From assembly GCA_003439945.1 (NCBI GenBank), contig QVRM01004007.1, positions 868,001 through 932,000 of the forward strand: 64,000 nt of DNA, given 5' to 3'. The first letter of the stretch is position 1, and the number at the start of each line of letters is the position of its first letter. Made by a program: the position numbers and the translations under genes. This document shows, piece after piece, positions 47,439 to 56,879 of the stretch. The notes under the pieces are model-generated. The model saw only the letters and a program-made list of their open reading frames with translations, searched no databases and was not told where the DNA came from. The DNA is from Dermanyssus gallinae. Taxonomy: Eukaryota > Arthropoda > Arachnida > Mesostigmata > Dermanyssidae.

Positions 47439-49035
47439 TTTTTTTTTTTTTTTTACAATTTACCTTTTATTTAGGAATTTAATATATACATGTGAATGTT
47501 TAAATCCACGGCACCGATGGCTCACTCCTCATCTATCACTCGTGTCCAAGTGGTAGTCTTGCCCGACCCCTGACGCGAAGACGCGGGTCCATCCAGTCTT
47601 TCATAGTTCCGAGCACCGAAATCGCGTTACCTCTCTGAATCTCTAGGGAAAGCCGTTGGCAGAAGAAAGTGCCCGCCCTCTTGTCCATCGTAGCCTGCTG
47701 TAAAGCGTCGCCATCCTGGGAAATTACCGTGGTTGTGAGGGGCCCAGGGCCACCCAGCGTCTCGAACGCGAAGGGTGAAAAGTGGTACGCCCGGCCTAAG
47801 TTCGCATACTTTCTTGTTTTTGATGTCTCGGCGCGGGAAGCGGCAGTTCCTGGGCGAGAAGCGCCGGGACCGACAAGGGCGGGGGTCAGAGAGTCGGTCA
47901 CCGTCGCATCCCACACCAGGGAACGACTCTTGTAGAAAGGTATCAAAGTCAAGCCGTCGGGCCGCTTGCCATCGTCTCTAGAAAGACCAGGCGGTTCCAG
48001 GACGCAAGGGATTCCGGCCTTTCGTAACGACCTTGCAAGAATGTCATTCAGAGCGGTGTGACGTGGGCGCCGGCCCGCCGAGTGAGCGCAAGACAGGCCG
48101 TGTCTGGCCAGGCGTCCGACGGGCTCGCCACAAGTGCATCTGTGTGGCTCTACCAAATCAGCTCCCAGTCTCAGGCCAACGCAGATCCGGGTGGATTGGT
48201 CGTCAAGGCGGGTACCCAATGAGTCAGCAGGGAGTGCGTGTAGCCAGTCGCTCGCTCCTGGGCGAGCGACAACAAGTAGGCGCGCCCTATCCTGGTCGTC
48301 ACCGCATTCTTCAAGCAACTCAGTAAGCGAAGGTTCGTGCACCTTCTCGGCCCAGGCCCTCTGGCAGGCAAGTCTATTCATATCAGGCGGTGAAGCCTGG
48401 AGTCTAGCCGCTATAGCGTCGCGAGTTGCCTCAAACAATGCCCAAGCCCCCGGCGGGAGCAGGCGCTGGACATGACCCGAAGTAGCGTGCATCGAGGCGG
48501 CCACGGCAGGGCCTGCCAAGGAGCTGGCCGAGGGAAGACCAAGACCGCCCATAGAGGTGGGGAAAGCCTCTCGTGGTCGTAAGTTCAGACCCAAAACCGT
48601 CTCGAGGGCCTCCACCACCTGGTCGTCGAATGGTTGGAGAAGCTGGTTAACTGTACCCGAACAATCCATGGATCGTATGATATGTACGATGCGACACGCG
48701 GAGAACGATGAGCGGAGTAGGTAAAGCCCTTGGTGGGCTCCGACCAGAGGCAGACGTTCTTGCATCGCCCACAATCTGTCCATCATGGGGTCGAGTAGAC
48801 TCGACAGTGCAGATGGTAGGAGCGGTGCGCCAAGGAGCGTAACTTCGTGTTCAGACACGACTCTACACCCCGGTAGTAACGCAAGTAAGGCACTCAATGT
48901 GGGGTCGTCCGGGTCTGTCCCCGGCGCGAACACCTCGCATTTGGCCGTGTTTAACACCAGGCCACTGACTGTCTCAAAGGCAAGAATTCTGCGCACTTCC
49001 TCGAGTAAGTCCTCGATCGGTCCACCGAGTGTGCC
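47439..49035 (-). mobile_element. 5'-truncated LINE with restriction-like endonuclease domain
   Basis: An insertion of about 1.6 kb on the minus strand into copy 2 of the repeat. The 3' end shows a T tract to 47454 (its poly(A) tail, up to 18 nt counting duplication bases) and AATAAA (TTTATT at 47466-47471) 11 nt before it. The body is one open frame (next entry). The intact target site survives in repeat copy 1 (CTATTCTATTTATTTAC at 42600). It is the youngest-looking insertion in the window: clean duplication, clean tail and an unbroken ORF of almost 500 codons, while other copies of the family are fragments. Confidence 0.92.
47536..49035 (-). CDS. RLE-type LINE ORF, C-terminal ~500 residues
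   Basis: The frame is open from the truncation point; the first Met is at 48996 and is not a true start. The beginning (SGLVLNTAKCEVF) is the strand just after an RT YxDD motif. A long thumb-like region follows (to about residue 220), then ASDWLHALPADSLGTRLDD. A zinc-binding pattern comes next (Cys287, Cys289, His299, Cys303, then Arg-His 312-313). A restriction-like nuclease core has Glu334 (LEP), Pro346-Asp347 (KRPDG) and Asp363 (LVWDAT). The block FAFETLGGPGPL and the tail CQRLSLEIQRGNA end the protein. RLE nucleases of R2-type LINEs use the same P-D...D core; the nuclease assignment is by pattern. RT proper is missing, so the copy is dead although unbroken. Related fragments lie at 21.5, 21.7, 22.9, 33.6, 39.3 and about 55.9 kb. 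Confidence 0.85.
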   Translation of the reverse strand, partial: GTLGGPIEDLLEEVRRILAFETVSGLVLNTAKCEVFAPGTDPDDPTLSALLALLPGCRVVSEHEVTLLGAPLLPSALSSLLDPMMDRLWAMQERLPLVGAHQGLYLLRSSFSACRIVHIIRSMDCSGTVNQLLQPFDDQVVEALETVLGLNLRPREAFPTSMGGLGLPSASSLAGPAVAASMHATSGHVQRLLPPGAWALFEATRDAIAARLQASPPDMNRLACQRAWAEKVHEPSLTELLEECGDDQDRARLLVVARPGASDWLHALPADSLGTRLDDQSTRICVGLRLGADLVEPHRCTCGEPVGRLARHGLSCAHSAGRRPRHTALNDILARSLRKAGIPCVLEPPGLSRDDGKRPDGLTLIPFYKSRSLVWDATVTDSLTPALVGPGASRPGTAASRAETSKTRKYANLGRAYHFSPFAFETLGGPGPLTTTVISQDGDALQQATMDKRAGTFFCQRLSLEIQRGNAISVLGTMKDWMDPRLRVRGRARLPLGHE

Positions 49036-49043
49036 ATTCTATT
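49036..49043. repeat. Right target-site duplication of RLE-type LINE
   Basis: ATTCTATT, identical to 47431-47438. The repeat sequence continues from here. Confidence 0.85.
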
Positions 49044-49706
49044 AATTAATAGATGCGCGCATGGATTCGTTTTCGGCTTAGAGCCCTGGCCCATAAACGT
49101 TCTACTAGGATAGCTCGGTACATCGCTGCGTAGGATTGTCAGATACAAATGCACAATTCACTTGAATTTCTGGTCATGTGGCGGTACAAGGCAGCGGCCA
49201 CAACAACGGTACCTTATCTATAGAAAGGATAATACTTAAGCACAGATCGATATAAGCGAGAATTCGTTGTTAGTCATATCTGGCATCTACACGGCTTTCT
49301 AGGATTTTCAGTGCAAAACCATTTTCCCACAGCACCTTTTATCTGAGAGTCAATTCGTCTTAGTGCGCCGCAAAATTGTAAGACTAACAATGTTTAGACG
49401 CATACATACATAAATACACGAAGGGAAACGAGAGTCGTTCAACAACAGGTCAATACTGATTGAATATCTATAGCGGGCAACAATATATCGAGAAAGAAGC
49501 GTAAATCTAAGCTATCAATACAAAAAAATTAAATGAAAGACAAAACTTTTCTCAACATACAGTCGTGCGCGTGCAGGAGCAAAGAACATCAATCGGTGTG
49601 CAGCAATTCGAAATCTATTGAGACAAGTATGAAAATTGTTAGTCAAATTTTGTTAGTTTTATACACTTAGGAGTTATTGTAAACTACTAAATTTTAATAT
49701 AATACA

Positions 49707-49711
<5 letters not shown>
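49044..49711. repeat. Interspersed repeat, copy 2, right part
   Basis: It resumes with TTCGTTTTCGGCT (compare copy 1 at 42638) and GCCCTGGCCCATAAACGTTC (compare copy 3 near 53970). It continues through the ACGGCTTTCTAGGATTTTCA block to the stretch before the (AT)n tract. The minus strand encodes CGALRRIDSQ and FCTENPRKPCRCQ. Confidence 0.85.

Positions 49712-49777
<66 letters not shown>
49712..49777. repeat. (AT)n microsatellite at the end of repeat copy 2
   Basis: About 66 bp. Copy 3 carries an (AT)n at the homologous position (54514-54599), so the tract probably travels with the repeat. Confidence 0.95.
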
Positions 49778-49780
<3 letters not shown>

Positions 49781-49929
49781 CGCTAACATCATGAATGGAT
49801 CATTTTGACTACACTTCCTAAATTTGTACAGATTATACGGCTTCTGTATAGGCGGCATGGTTCAGAACTTACGGCCCTTATAAGGAGGACCTTACAGGAT
49901 TTACGGGTTATTCCGCTCAAGTAGTTAAT

Positions 49930-50510
49930 CACGTACGTTTACTTATATACATTTCATTACGTGATACCGGCTGATGTCTATTTCACCACAATATTTACAA
50001 ACACATTCGTTGATTTGAAAACATTTTCCCTTTAGACAGAGGTATTGGTGGTATCCGTGCCAGGTTATTTTGCAGATCACTGCTCTGTTTTGTTGTAGAT
50101 CTTCTTTCCATCTGTTGCTAAGAAAAGCGGGTCCGTCTGTAACATTTTGGATTACAAAGTTCCACTTTCGCCTTTCTCTGTGCTGCCTGTTTGCTTCGAG
50201 CACTTTGTGATCAAACTGGCAATTACTTTGCTCTTATATCTTCTATTTAATCTTATCGACATCCCTGGGGTTGTTTAATGTTAACTTGGAGGATATGGGT
50301 CTCAGACAGGAAAGGATTTTGAGCTTAAACATACTGAGTGCAGTCTTAAGGTCAATTTGTCCTTCAACACCATGGCTAAGAAAACCGCCTTCACGCTCAT
50401 TAATTCAATACGCCTAGTAGAACACAGTTTAGGTGTCAGTGTTACTCCCAAGTATCTGAAATTGTTGGCCAACTTTAGGTACGATCAATAATGTCATAAG
50501 TTAGAACTGG
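49930..50510 (-). mobile_element. LINE C-terminus, same family as 8.2-9.1 kb
   Basis: The minus frame 49943-50203 includes NVTDGPAFLSNRWKEDLQQN, ITWHGYHQYLC and a C-x2-C-G-E-I-D-I-S-R-Y-H knuckle. These align block by block with the + copy at 8470-9000 (there NNYTDGPAFCSEKWKREAQKN). Decayed upstream sequence to about 50.5 kb continues the similarity, with stops. Confidence 0.75.
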
Positions 50511-51190
50511 GTGACAATTTTGGCGATGTTTAGCCACTAATCATATGCAAGCATGACACTTGGGATCGACAACTGGCTATCCGCAAGGCGATAATCTTAG
50601 CTTATTCTTGTTCACAACGTTGCTCAGCGATCTGCCACGCGTCGCGAATAAGCAGCGCGCCTGTAAAGATCCTGCTTTACGCAGGTGACCTGGCAATATT
50701 TAGCAGAATTCGTTTTATGTACCAGAGGTGACTGTGAATTAGTCTATTTGTTGAAAATGCGCCTTGCTTTGGTATGTAAATATTAACATAATAGGTATAA
50801 CACACATGATTTATGAGTACACTCGCTGGAGCTAAGAGAGCGACTCGGTTTCAGTACAGTCGGTGAGGTGATACTGGGTGCATGGGCTAACGACCCCACA
50901 ACGACGGCATTTGCAGACTTCTCTGGCTTCATGAGGCCCAGTACACCAGGCTTAATAAAAATGATTAAATCCGCGAAGACTATAGCGAGATGACTATATG
51001 GACGGAGAGATTCCTTCCAGGCCTGGTTAGTCAACATTGATGATATATAAAATTATCTAGCAATCAGAGCTGTTTGCGATAAATTGGAGGGACCTACGAG
51101 TTAAAATACAATTGAAATTGAGTCCGCAAGCACGTATACTAATCTGTAACCGCCTTTAAAACGCTGGCCTTACCGAGTTACTCCAAAACG
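50511..51190. other. Receptor-intron sequence; nothing firm
   Basis: The minus-strand frame 50783-51037 lies downstream of the next LINE relic in its orientation, but I recognise no motif. Confidence 0.3.
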
Positions 51191-51560
51191 CTAAGGTGTT
51201 TCCACGTCACTTGAATAACGTAGGCTGCTACAGATGCCATTTTGAGCGTGAATAATGTCATGGCCGTCTGAACTTACAGCCGTGTTGGGCTTCCCGCTGA
51301 TACCCGCTGCCGCGATAAGCGCTTTTCTACAACGGTCAGTTACGTGTTGTGAAAAGGTTTTTCCGTGAGATGCGAAAATTACCCCGAGATAGCTAAAACT
51401 TTTTACGAACTGCACCTGCTTGCCGTGAAATCGCAGTTTATCTGCGCTAAGGAGGACCGCAAATGCCGTCATTGTGGCCGTCCATGTCCCCTGTATCACC
51501 TCACCGACTGTATTCTCTCCGTGTCGCTGTTTCAGCTCTAGCATGTACCATGTGTATCAT
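51191..51560 (-). mobile_element. LINE fragment after RT active site
   Basis: The minus frame contains ADKLRFHGKQVQFVKSFSYL followed by GVIFASHGKTFSQHV, the family-wide segment of G-x-x-V, then F-x-Y-L-G, after the RT palm of non-LTR elements. No RT catalytic motif is preserved. It may or may not belong to the same insertion as 49.93-50.51 kb. Confidence 0.6.
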
Positions 51561-51649
51561 AACTATTCTGTTCTTATGAGATACTCAAACATGGTACATT
51601 TTTGATAAATAAATTAACAATGATGATACAGCAAATTGCTGTTTCCCTT

Positions 51650-51995
51650 CACAATGTTGGAGTATAAACGCAAATTCGTACGTTGGGTTGTAACGCCAGG
51701 TTTCCCCAAGGGCTAGTGGGGTGTTAATCCAATAAAGCTCAACTCTGAGCTAATAATCAGGTTAAGTGATTCCCAAAACGGACTTTAGCACGGTTGTGGA
51801 GGAGGTGAAACAGATACTCTTTATCACTATACGCATATTGAATCATGTTCCTTGTATAAGCCACCTTAGCTCATACAGACAATTGGCAATGCAAACAGCG
51901 TGTCTACTTGTTTTCAACACCACTGTTCGTTGTCGAGAACGTTATAACATATTCAACAATTGCAGCGATCGCATATTCTTATGAACATTTGTTGT
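51650..51995. repeat. Repeat pair B, copy 1
   Basis: It aligns with 56300-56660: shared AACGCAAATTC, GGGGTGTTAATCCAATAA, CTAATAATC, GGTTAAGTGATTCCCAAAAC, GTGGAGGAGGTG and CTTAG(C/T)TCA(T/C)ACAGAC. The class is unknown; no clean ORF is shared. Confidence 0.8.
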
Positions 51996-52099
51996 CGTCT
52001 CGACATATATATCTTTAACTTTGTTTTTAAAGTTCTGAGTTCCTCATTGTGCCAATATCAAAAACGGCGTTACAATGTTATGGGTCTAAAATTTGTATG

Positions 52100-52100
<1 letters not shown>

Positions 52101-52131
<31 letters not shown>
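52101..52131. repeat. (AT)n microsatellite
   Basis: About 31 bp. A second tract of about 32 bp follows at 52271-52302, with a short TATA-(GA)n run at 52196-52214 between them. Confidence 0.96.
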
Positions 52132-52135
<4 letters not shown>

Positions 52136-52268
52136 TTATCATATCTATCTTTAGAATGGATGTTAGTACAAATTCAGTTTTGCAAATAAAGCACGTGATA
52201 TATATAGAGAGAGAGGCCGACAAATGACAACATATTTTATTGAAAAAAATAAACGATTTTTGATGTTT

Positions 52269-52302
<34 letters not shown>

Positions 52303-52305
<3 letters not shown>

Positions 52306-53555
52306 CACCTCTATTGTCACACAAAAGGGTGTGCTGCATTTATCAACGTGCTGCCATCAACTTTCTGTATTTAATCAAACAAGGCTCCCAGACAGAAGAG
52401 CTATTGTATAAAAATTAGTTAATTATAAAAATTATACGTTTGGAATGAACAAGATATTTTTTAAAGGTAATGTAACGTAATATATTCGGCCATGTACATG
52501 TGTGAAAAAAAGTAGATAAGGCATGTAACGACGTTGGTGGACGTTGGATACGGTTATTACCAGTAAATACTTAAAACGCTGACCTGTTAAGCACAGTAAG
52601 CGAGGCAAGTAATCCTGATTTTAGAACTGCCGCGATGAAGGACCAACATATTTGCATGAAATTCTGTGCTGCAAACATAACTAAATTTGGTAAAGGCGAG
52701 CTAATGTTGCGATCAGCTTCCAGTGTCCAGACTATAAATCATACAGTTTTTAAGCACAGCTTTTGGATGATATCGTAAATTCAGGGACGGAGGTGAGGAT
52801 ATTGAGGTTACCGTACAATCTGGGGCACTCTTTATTTGACTTTGAGTGCTCTTTAATCACCAAGGAATCGGTCATCACGAGTTTTGTACATAACGCTGTT
52901 GACACATAGTTCTCTCTAGACAATCGCTAAAGAGTACAACCGTAAAGCTTTTAGAATATGACTTGAGGCAATCAGAAGCAAGAGACCAGAAATCCAGGAA
53001 AACGACAACCGCATTTTTCGTCACGATAACGTCCCGGCTTACACTTTGCCTTTGGATGCGGATAGTGTTTTTTTCTTTAAGCTCAGCTTCTTCTATTCCC
53101 AAATGCCCCTAAGTCGGCTCCCTATTATTTTGTTTTGGTTGCCAGAATTTACAAAAAAAAGAGAGCACGGATTATACGCCCTAGATAATATCAGGCAAAT
53201 TGGTTTCAACTTTATTTGTATGATGTTGCAACGGCCGCAATAAGTGCAGGCGTGTAAGCACTATGTTAAACAGAACTGTATGAAAGCGTTTGGAGTTATG
53301 ATAAAATTGCGGTATTATAAAATATTATATATATGGTTTTAATTAATAATTTACCCTTATATAACAATAAGTAGTTCACTTTGCTGACAAGCATGGCTCA
53401 GTCTATTTTTTACTTACTGGGTTACACGAAAAGCAAATCCACAGTTCACGATTTATGAAATCGAAGTCGTTGGACATCTCCACCACACTGACCCGTTGGA
53501 GACATTCAATGTCCTTCGCCCATCACTCCAAGGGTCACTTGGTCCCGTTGAAGTG
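52303..53555. other. Receptor-intron sequence; nothing recognised
   Basis: AT-rich with open frames under 80 codons and no motif. Confidence 0.4.
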
Positions 53556-53559
53556 TGCA

Positions 53560-54513
53560 CGCTGTTCTTTTCCCCAAGCTTAGAGCTTTCAGCAGTTAGT
53601 GAAGCTCATTCCTCTGTGAAGTAGTTGTGTGGGTGTTATTATTTCATCTGCACACCCATGTTTTTTTCTTGTGGCTTCAAAATCGGATGAGGCTAGGCTT
53701 CTCGTCCATCATAGTCAACAGGTCCGTTTCACAATCGTGGCGATGAATGTATAGTATGTTAGCGTATCTAATTTATATCCTCCCTGGCCCTAAAGCTAGG
53801 CCAGCCAATTTTGCCTTCGATGAATTTGCCGGCATAATCTTCATTTTACATATGATTAAAAAATGATCGGTTGTTTTCAGAATGAGGTTTAGCAGACTAA
53901 TTTTTATACAATTACTTTGCATTTGCTTACTGTGGATTTGCATTCTCGCCTCGAAATAGCCTGATAAGCACCCCTGGCCTATAGAAGTTCTACTAGAAAT
54001 AGTTCGAAACTTTACTGGGTAGGGTTATCGAGTACCCAAACGGATGGGGAAATGACGCAATAGAAGCAGAAGTTCCTTGGCTAGATATATTGGACATCTA
54101 AACGGCCTTCTAAGATTTTCATTGCTAAACATTTCCCCACACCACTCTTCCTCCGAGACACAATTCGCCTCAGTGCGCCGCGAAGCAGTAGGATAAACCA
54201 GGCTCAGACACACGCACAAATATACGATGAGGCACGACAGACTTTCAACAACAGGTCAATATTGATTATATTTCTATAGCAGATAATAGTATATCGAGAA
54301 AGAAGGGTATATCTAAGAAGTGCGGAGGCTGCCAATACGGCGAAGCAGTGTTGGATAAACAAAAGACACGTGACAAAACTTTTTTCAACACTCGTGCGCA
54401 AACAGAAACAATAATCATAGAGCCGTGTAGAGAAACAAAGTTTGTTGAGACAAATATAGGAACTGTTAGTCAAAAATTGCTAGTTTTGCTAGTGCTATAA
54501 ATAAGGCACTTTG
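53560..54513. repeat. Interspersed repeat, copy 3
   Basis: The most complete uninterrupted copy. Left blocks at 53566-53640 and 53666-53720 (GTGGCTTC, GGCTTCTCGTCCAT) match copy 2's left part. 53850-53990 matches both other copies. 54070-54320 holds the minus-strand coding block (frame 54025-54219, with NENLRRPFRC and YLAKELLL). It ends next to an (AT)n tract. Confidence 0.85.
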
Positions 54514-54515
54514 AT

Positions 54516-54599
<84 letters not shown>
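54514..54599. repeat. (AT)n microsatellite at the end of repeat copy 3
   Basis: About 86 bp, with one AC interruption, at the homologous position to 49712-49777. Confidence 0.96.
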
Positions 54600-54600
<1 letters not shown>

Positions 54601-55080
54601 TTCGCAAGAATATTGCATTTCAAGATGGTACATAATTACAATACAATTTATTCATTTTATACAATTTAAACACTTCAGCGACCGTCCCACCGGGCGAAAA
54701 AGTGCAAATACCACTGACGCTTCTGGTAGCTCGCTGCGTGGACTTTGATTCTATACAGTTAGACAAAGAGCTAACATTTTGAGTAGGTAAATTTTAGTGT
54801 ACTCTGTAAATTCACTCACCTTAAGCCATCTACAGACACCTTCCATATAAATGACTTGTGCCATTTATAGGGAAGGCCTCTGTAGATATATTTTTATCTC
54901 TAGCTGGTAAGAGAGACTGTCTTATTTTTGTGGAGCAAGTAATATCAATAGTATCATAATTTAAAACTGACTCTATAAAGAATCTCTTTGAAAGTTTAAA
55001 AGCACATGTGCAGTGCTAATACGCCAACTCTTTAAAATGGTATAGTCTTTTTACATATGAAGGTAGATTCAAAAGTTCTG

Positions 55081-55084
<4 letters not shown>
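54600..55084. other. Receptor-intron sequence; nothing recognised
   Basis: No frames or repeats of note. Confidence 0.4.

Positions 55085-55118
<34 letters not shown>
55085..55118. repeat. (AT)n microsatellite
   Basis: About 34 bp of AT dinucleotides. Confidence 0.96.
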
Positions 55119-55124
<6 letters not shown>

Positions 55125-55429
55125 ATAGCCTTCTTCTTGTATACATTTCCAAAACCATTTTAACGGGTATTTCAGTATCGAGGTGCGTTGCTCCTGTGGT
55201 TTTTAACCTCCCCCGCGGTTAGGCATATATCATATAATGTTATGTGCATACTCAATATGAGTAAAATAACAGGGACGATGTTTACCTATATGTGTAATAC
55301 ACTATGGTTACGATTGTTTTTGATTTATCGTGATAGTACAACCACTCTTTTACTTCAGGGGCCAGTATGGCTCAACAAATAGATACAGTTACTACTCCCA
55401 ATTGCTCTGCTCAATGTGGTTTTTCGGTT

Positions 55430-55550
55430 GGAAGTGTGCACGCCGCTATTTTTCCTCCAAGCCTATGACTGCCACCGGTTGATGTTCTGTGAAGTAATCG
55501 TCATTGCATCCAAAGAGTACATGTGCAGAATAAACGCCAAACCTCACGCG
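55430..55550. repeat. Partial copy of the interspersed repeat's left block
   Basis: GTGTGCACGCCGCTATTTTTCC, CCAAGCCTATGACTG and TTCTGTGAAGTAATCGTC align with 47055-47120 and 53565-53620. Nothing further right of the repeat is present. Confidence 0.6.
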
Positions 55551-55834
55551 CATGGGGTCTATTTCCAGCATCGCTGTTCCGCAAAACTAGCACAGCATTG
55601 GGTGATTCAAAACAAACGGGGGCAAAAAGTTTGCCTAAAGGGTTCACGTAGAGGGTTCACGTGGGCAGTCGCCCAGCTCTATTTGCTAGTTTGGGAATAT
55701 CTGAACTGGTATCCCGATTACAGAGTCCATTTAACGTGCGGTACTTTGGTGAGGCTACGTTAGAAGGCCCGACTGATAAGCGTGCACCCGCAAACCGCAC
55801 TACGCGTATGGAGAAACAGCCTCGGAAAATTCAA

Positions 55835-56110
55835 CTGCACCCTACAAGCATCTTCTGCGCTTTCATACACGAAGAGCTTTTGGCCGATATACTACCCACA
55901 CGAAGAACAAGCGACTTGGCAGCTATCGTGACTGCCATGTAAGGCGGCCGTATCTTACTTGCATCACAGCTCAGTCGAGCCAGAATGAGTACGGAACACA
56001 CAGAAATTGCGAAATAGACTACATATTCTAGCTAGAGAGAGGAGATACATCAAACCTATTGCAATTGATATTGAGTGACCAATCAATAAGGGCACTGACT
56101 CATAACACTT
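55835..56110 (+). mobile_element. RLE-type LINE scrap
   Basis: IHEELLADILPTRRTSDLAA at about 55.87-55.93 kb and, after stops, YIKPIAIDIE at about 56.05-56.08 kb resemble the region around FVPIAIETLG of the copy at 21.67-22.28 kb. Very decayed. Confidence 0.4.
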
Positions 56111-56299
56111 ATGTGGAAGAAACGGCTACATCCTGTTGTCTAATGTAGGCATATCCTCGCACCGCCTCATGCTTACCCCACAAGCCATGCCACCAGTAGC
56201 TTGCGTCCAGAGCGTTCGTTGTGGTCAGATTTTCGGTGCGCTAATGGGTAGCCGAGAAGTATGTTACCGCCGACCTGATACAATAAGCTGCTATTTCTC

Positions 56300-56690
56300 T
56301 TTAGAACGTAAGCGCAAATTCCCACGTTGTGCTGAAATGTCAGGCTTTCCCAATGGCTATTGGGGCGTTAATCCAATAATGGTAAATTTTACGCTAATAA
56401 TCGGGTTAAGTGAATCCCAAAACAGGCTTTAGCGAGGAAGAAATTACGAGCATGTTTGTGGAGGAAGTGGAGCGTACGCACTTTGCTGCCTCACGCGTGT
56501 TGAAGCTTGTTTCTCGTACAAGGCGGCTTAGTTCACACAGACACTCAGACGTCCTGATAGCCGCCCTCAGCAACGCAAACAGGGCGAATATTTGTTTAAA
56601 AAACTACTAGTCGTACTCTAGAAAGTTGTAACATATACAAGAATTGCGCGCAGTCGTAACATACAACATATTGCTGTAAATATATAAATT
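56300..56690. repeat. Repeat pair B, copy 2
   Basis: The partner of 51650-51995. In this copy two overlapping + frames (56136-56432 and 56410-56610) remain open across it, but no protein family is recognised. Confidence 0.8.
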
Positions 56691-56879
56691 GCTTTGTTGT
56701 TTTCTTCGTCGTTTAAACTATTCGTGTGCGAACTAAAGTTTGGCTGGCCAAATTTATTACTGGATATGCCTACTAGATGATATCGATTGTATAATATTGG
56801 TGCGTCTCGCGCTGTGTTAATGCTTAAAAACGCTGTTATAATGTTGTGATTTTCGCCCTGGCATGTCTTTAAATATAAG

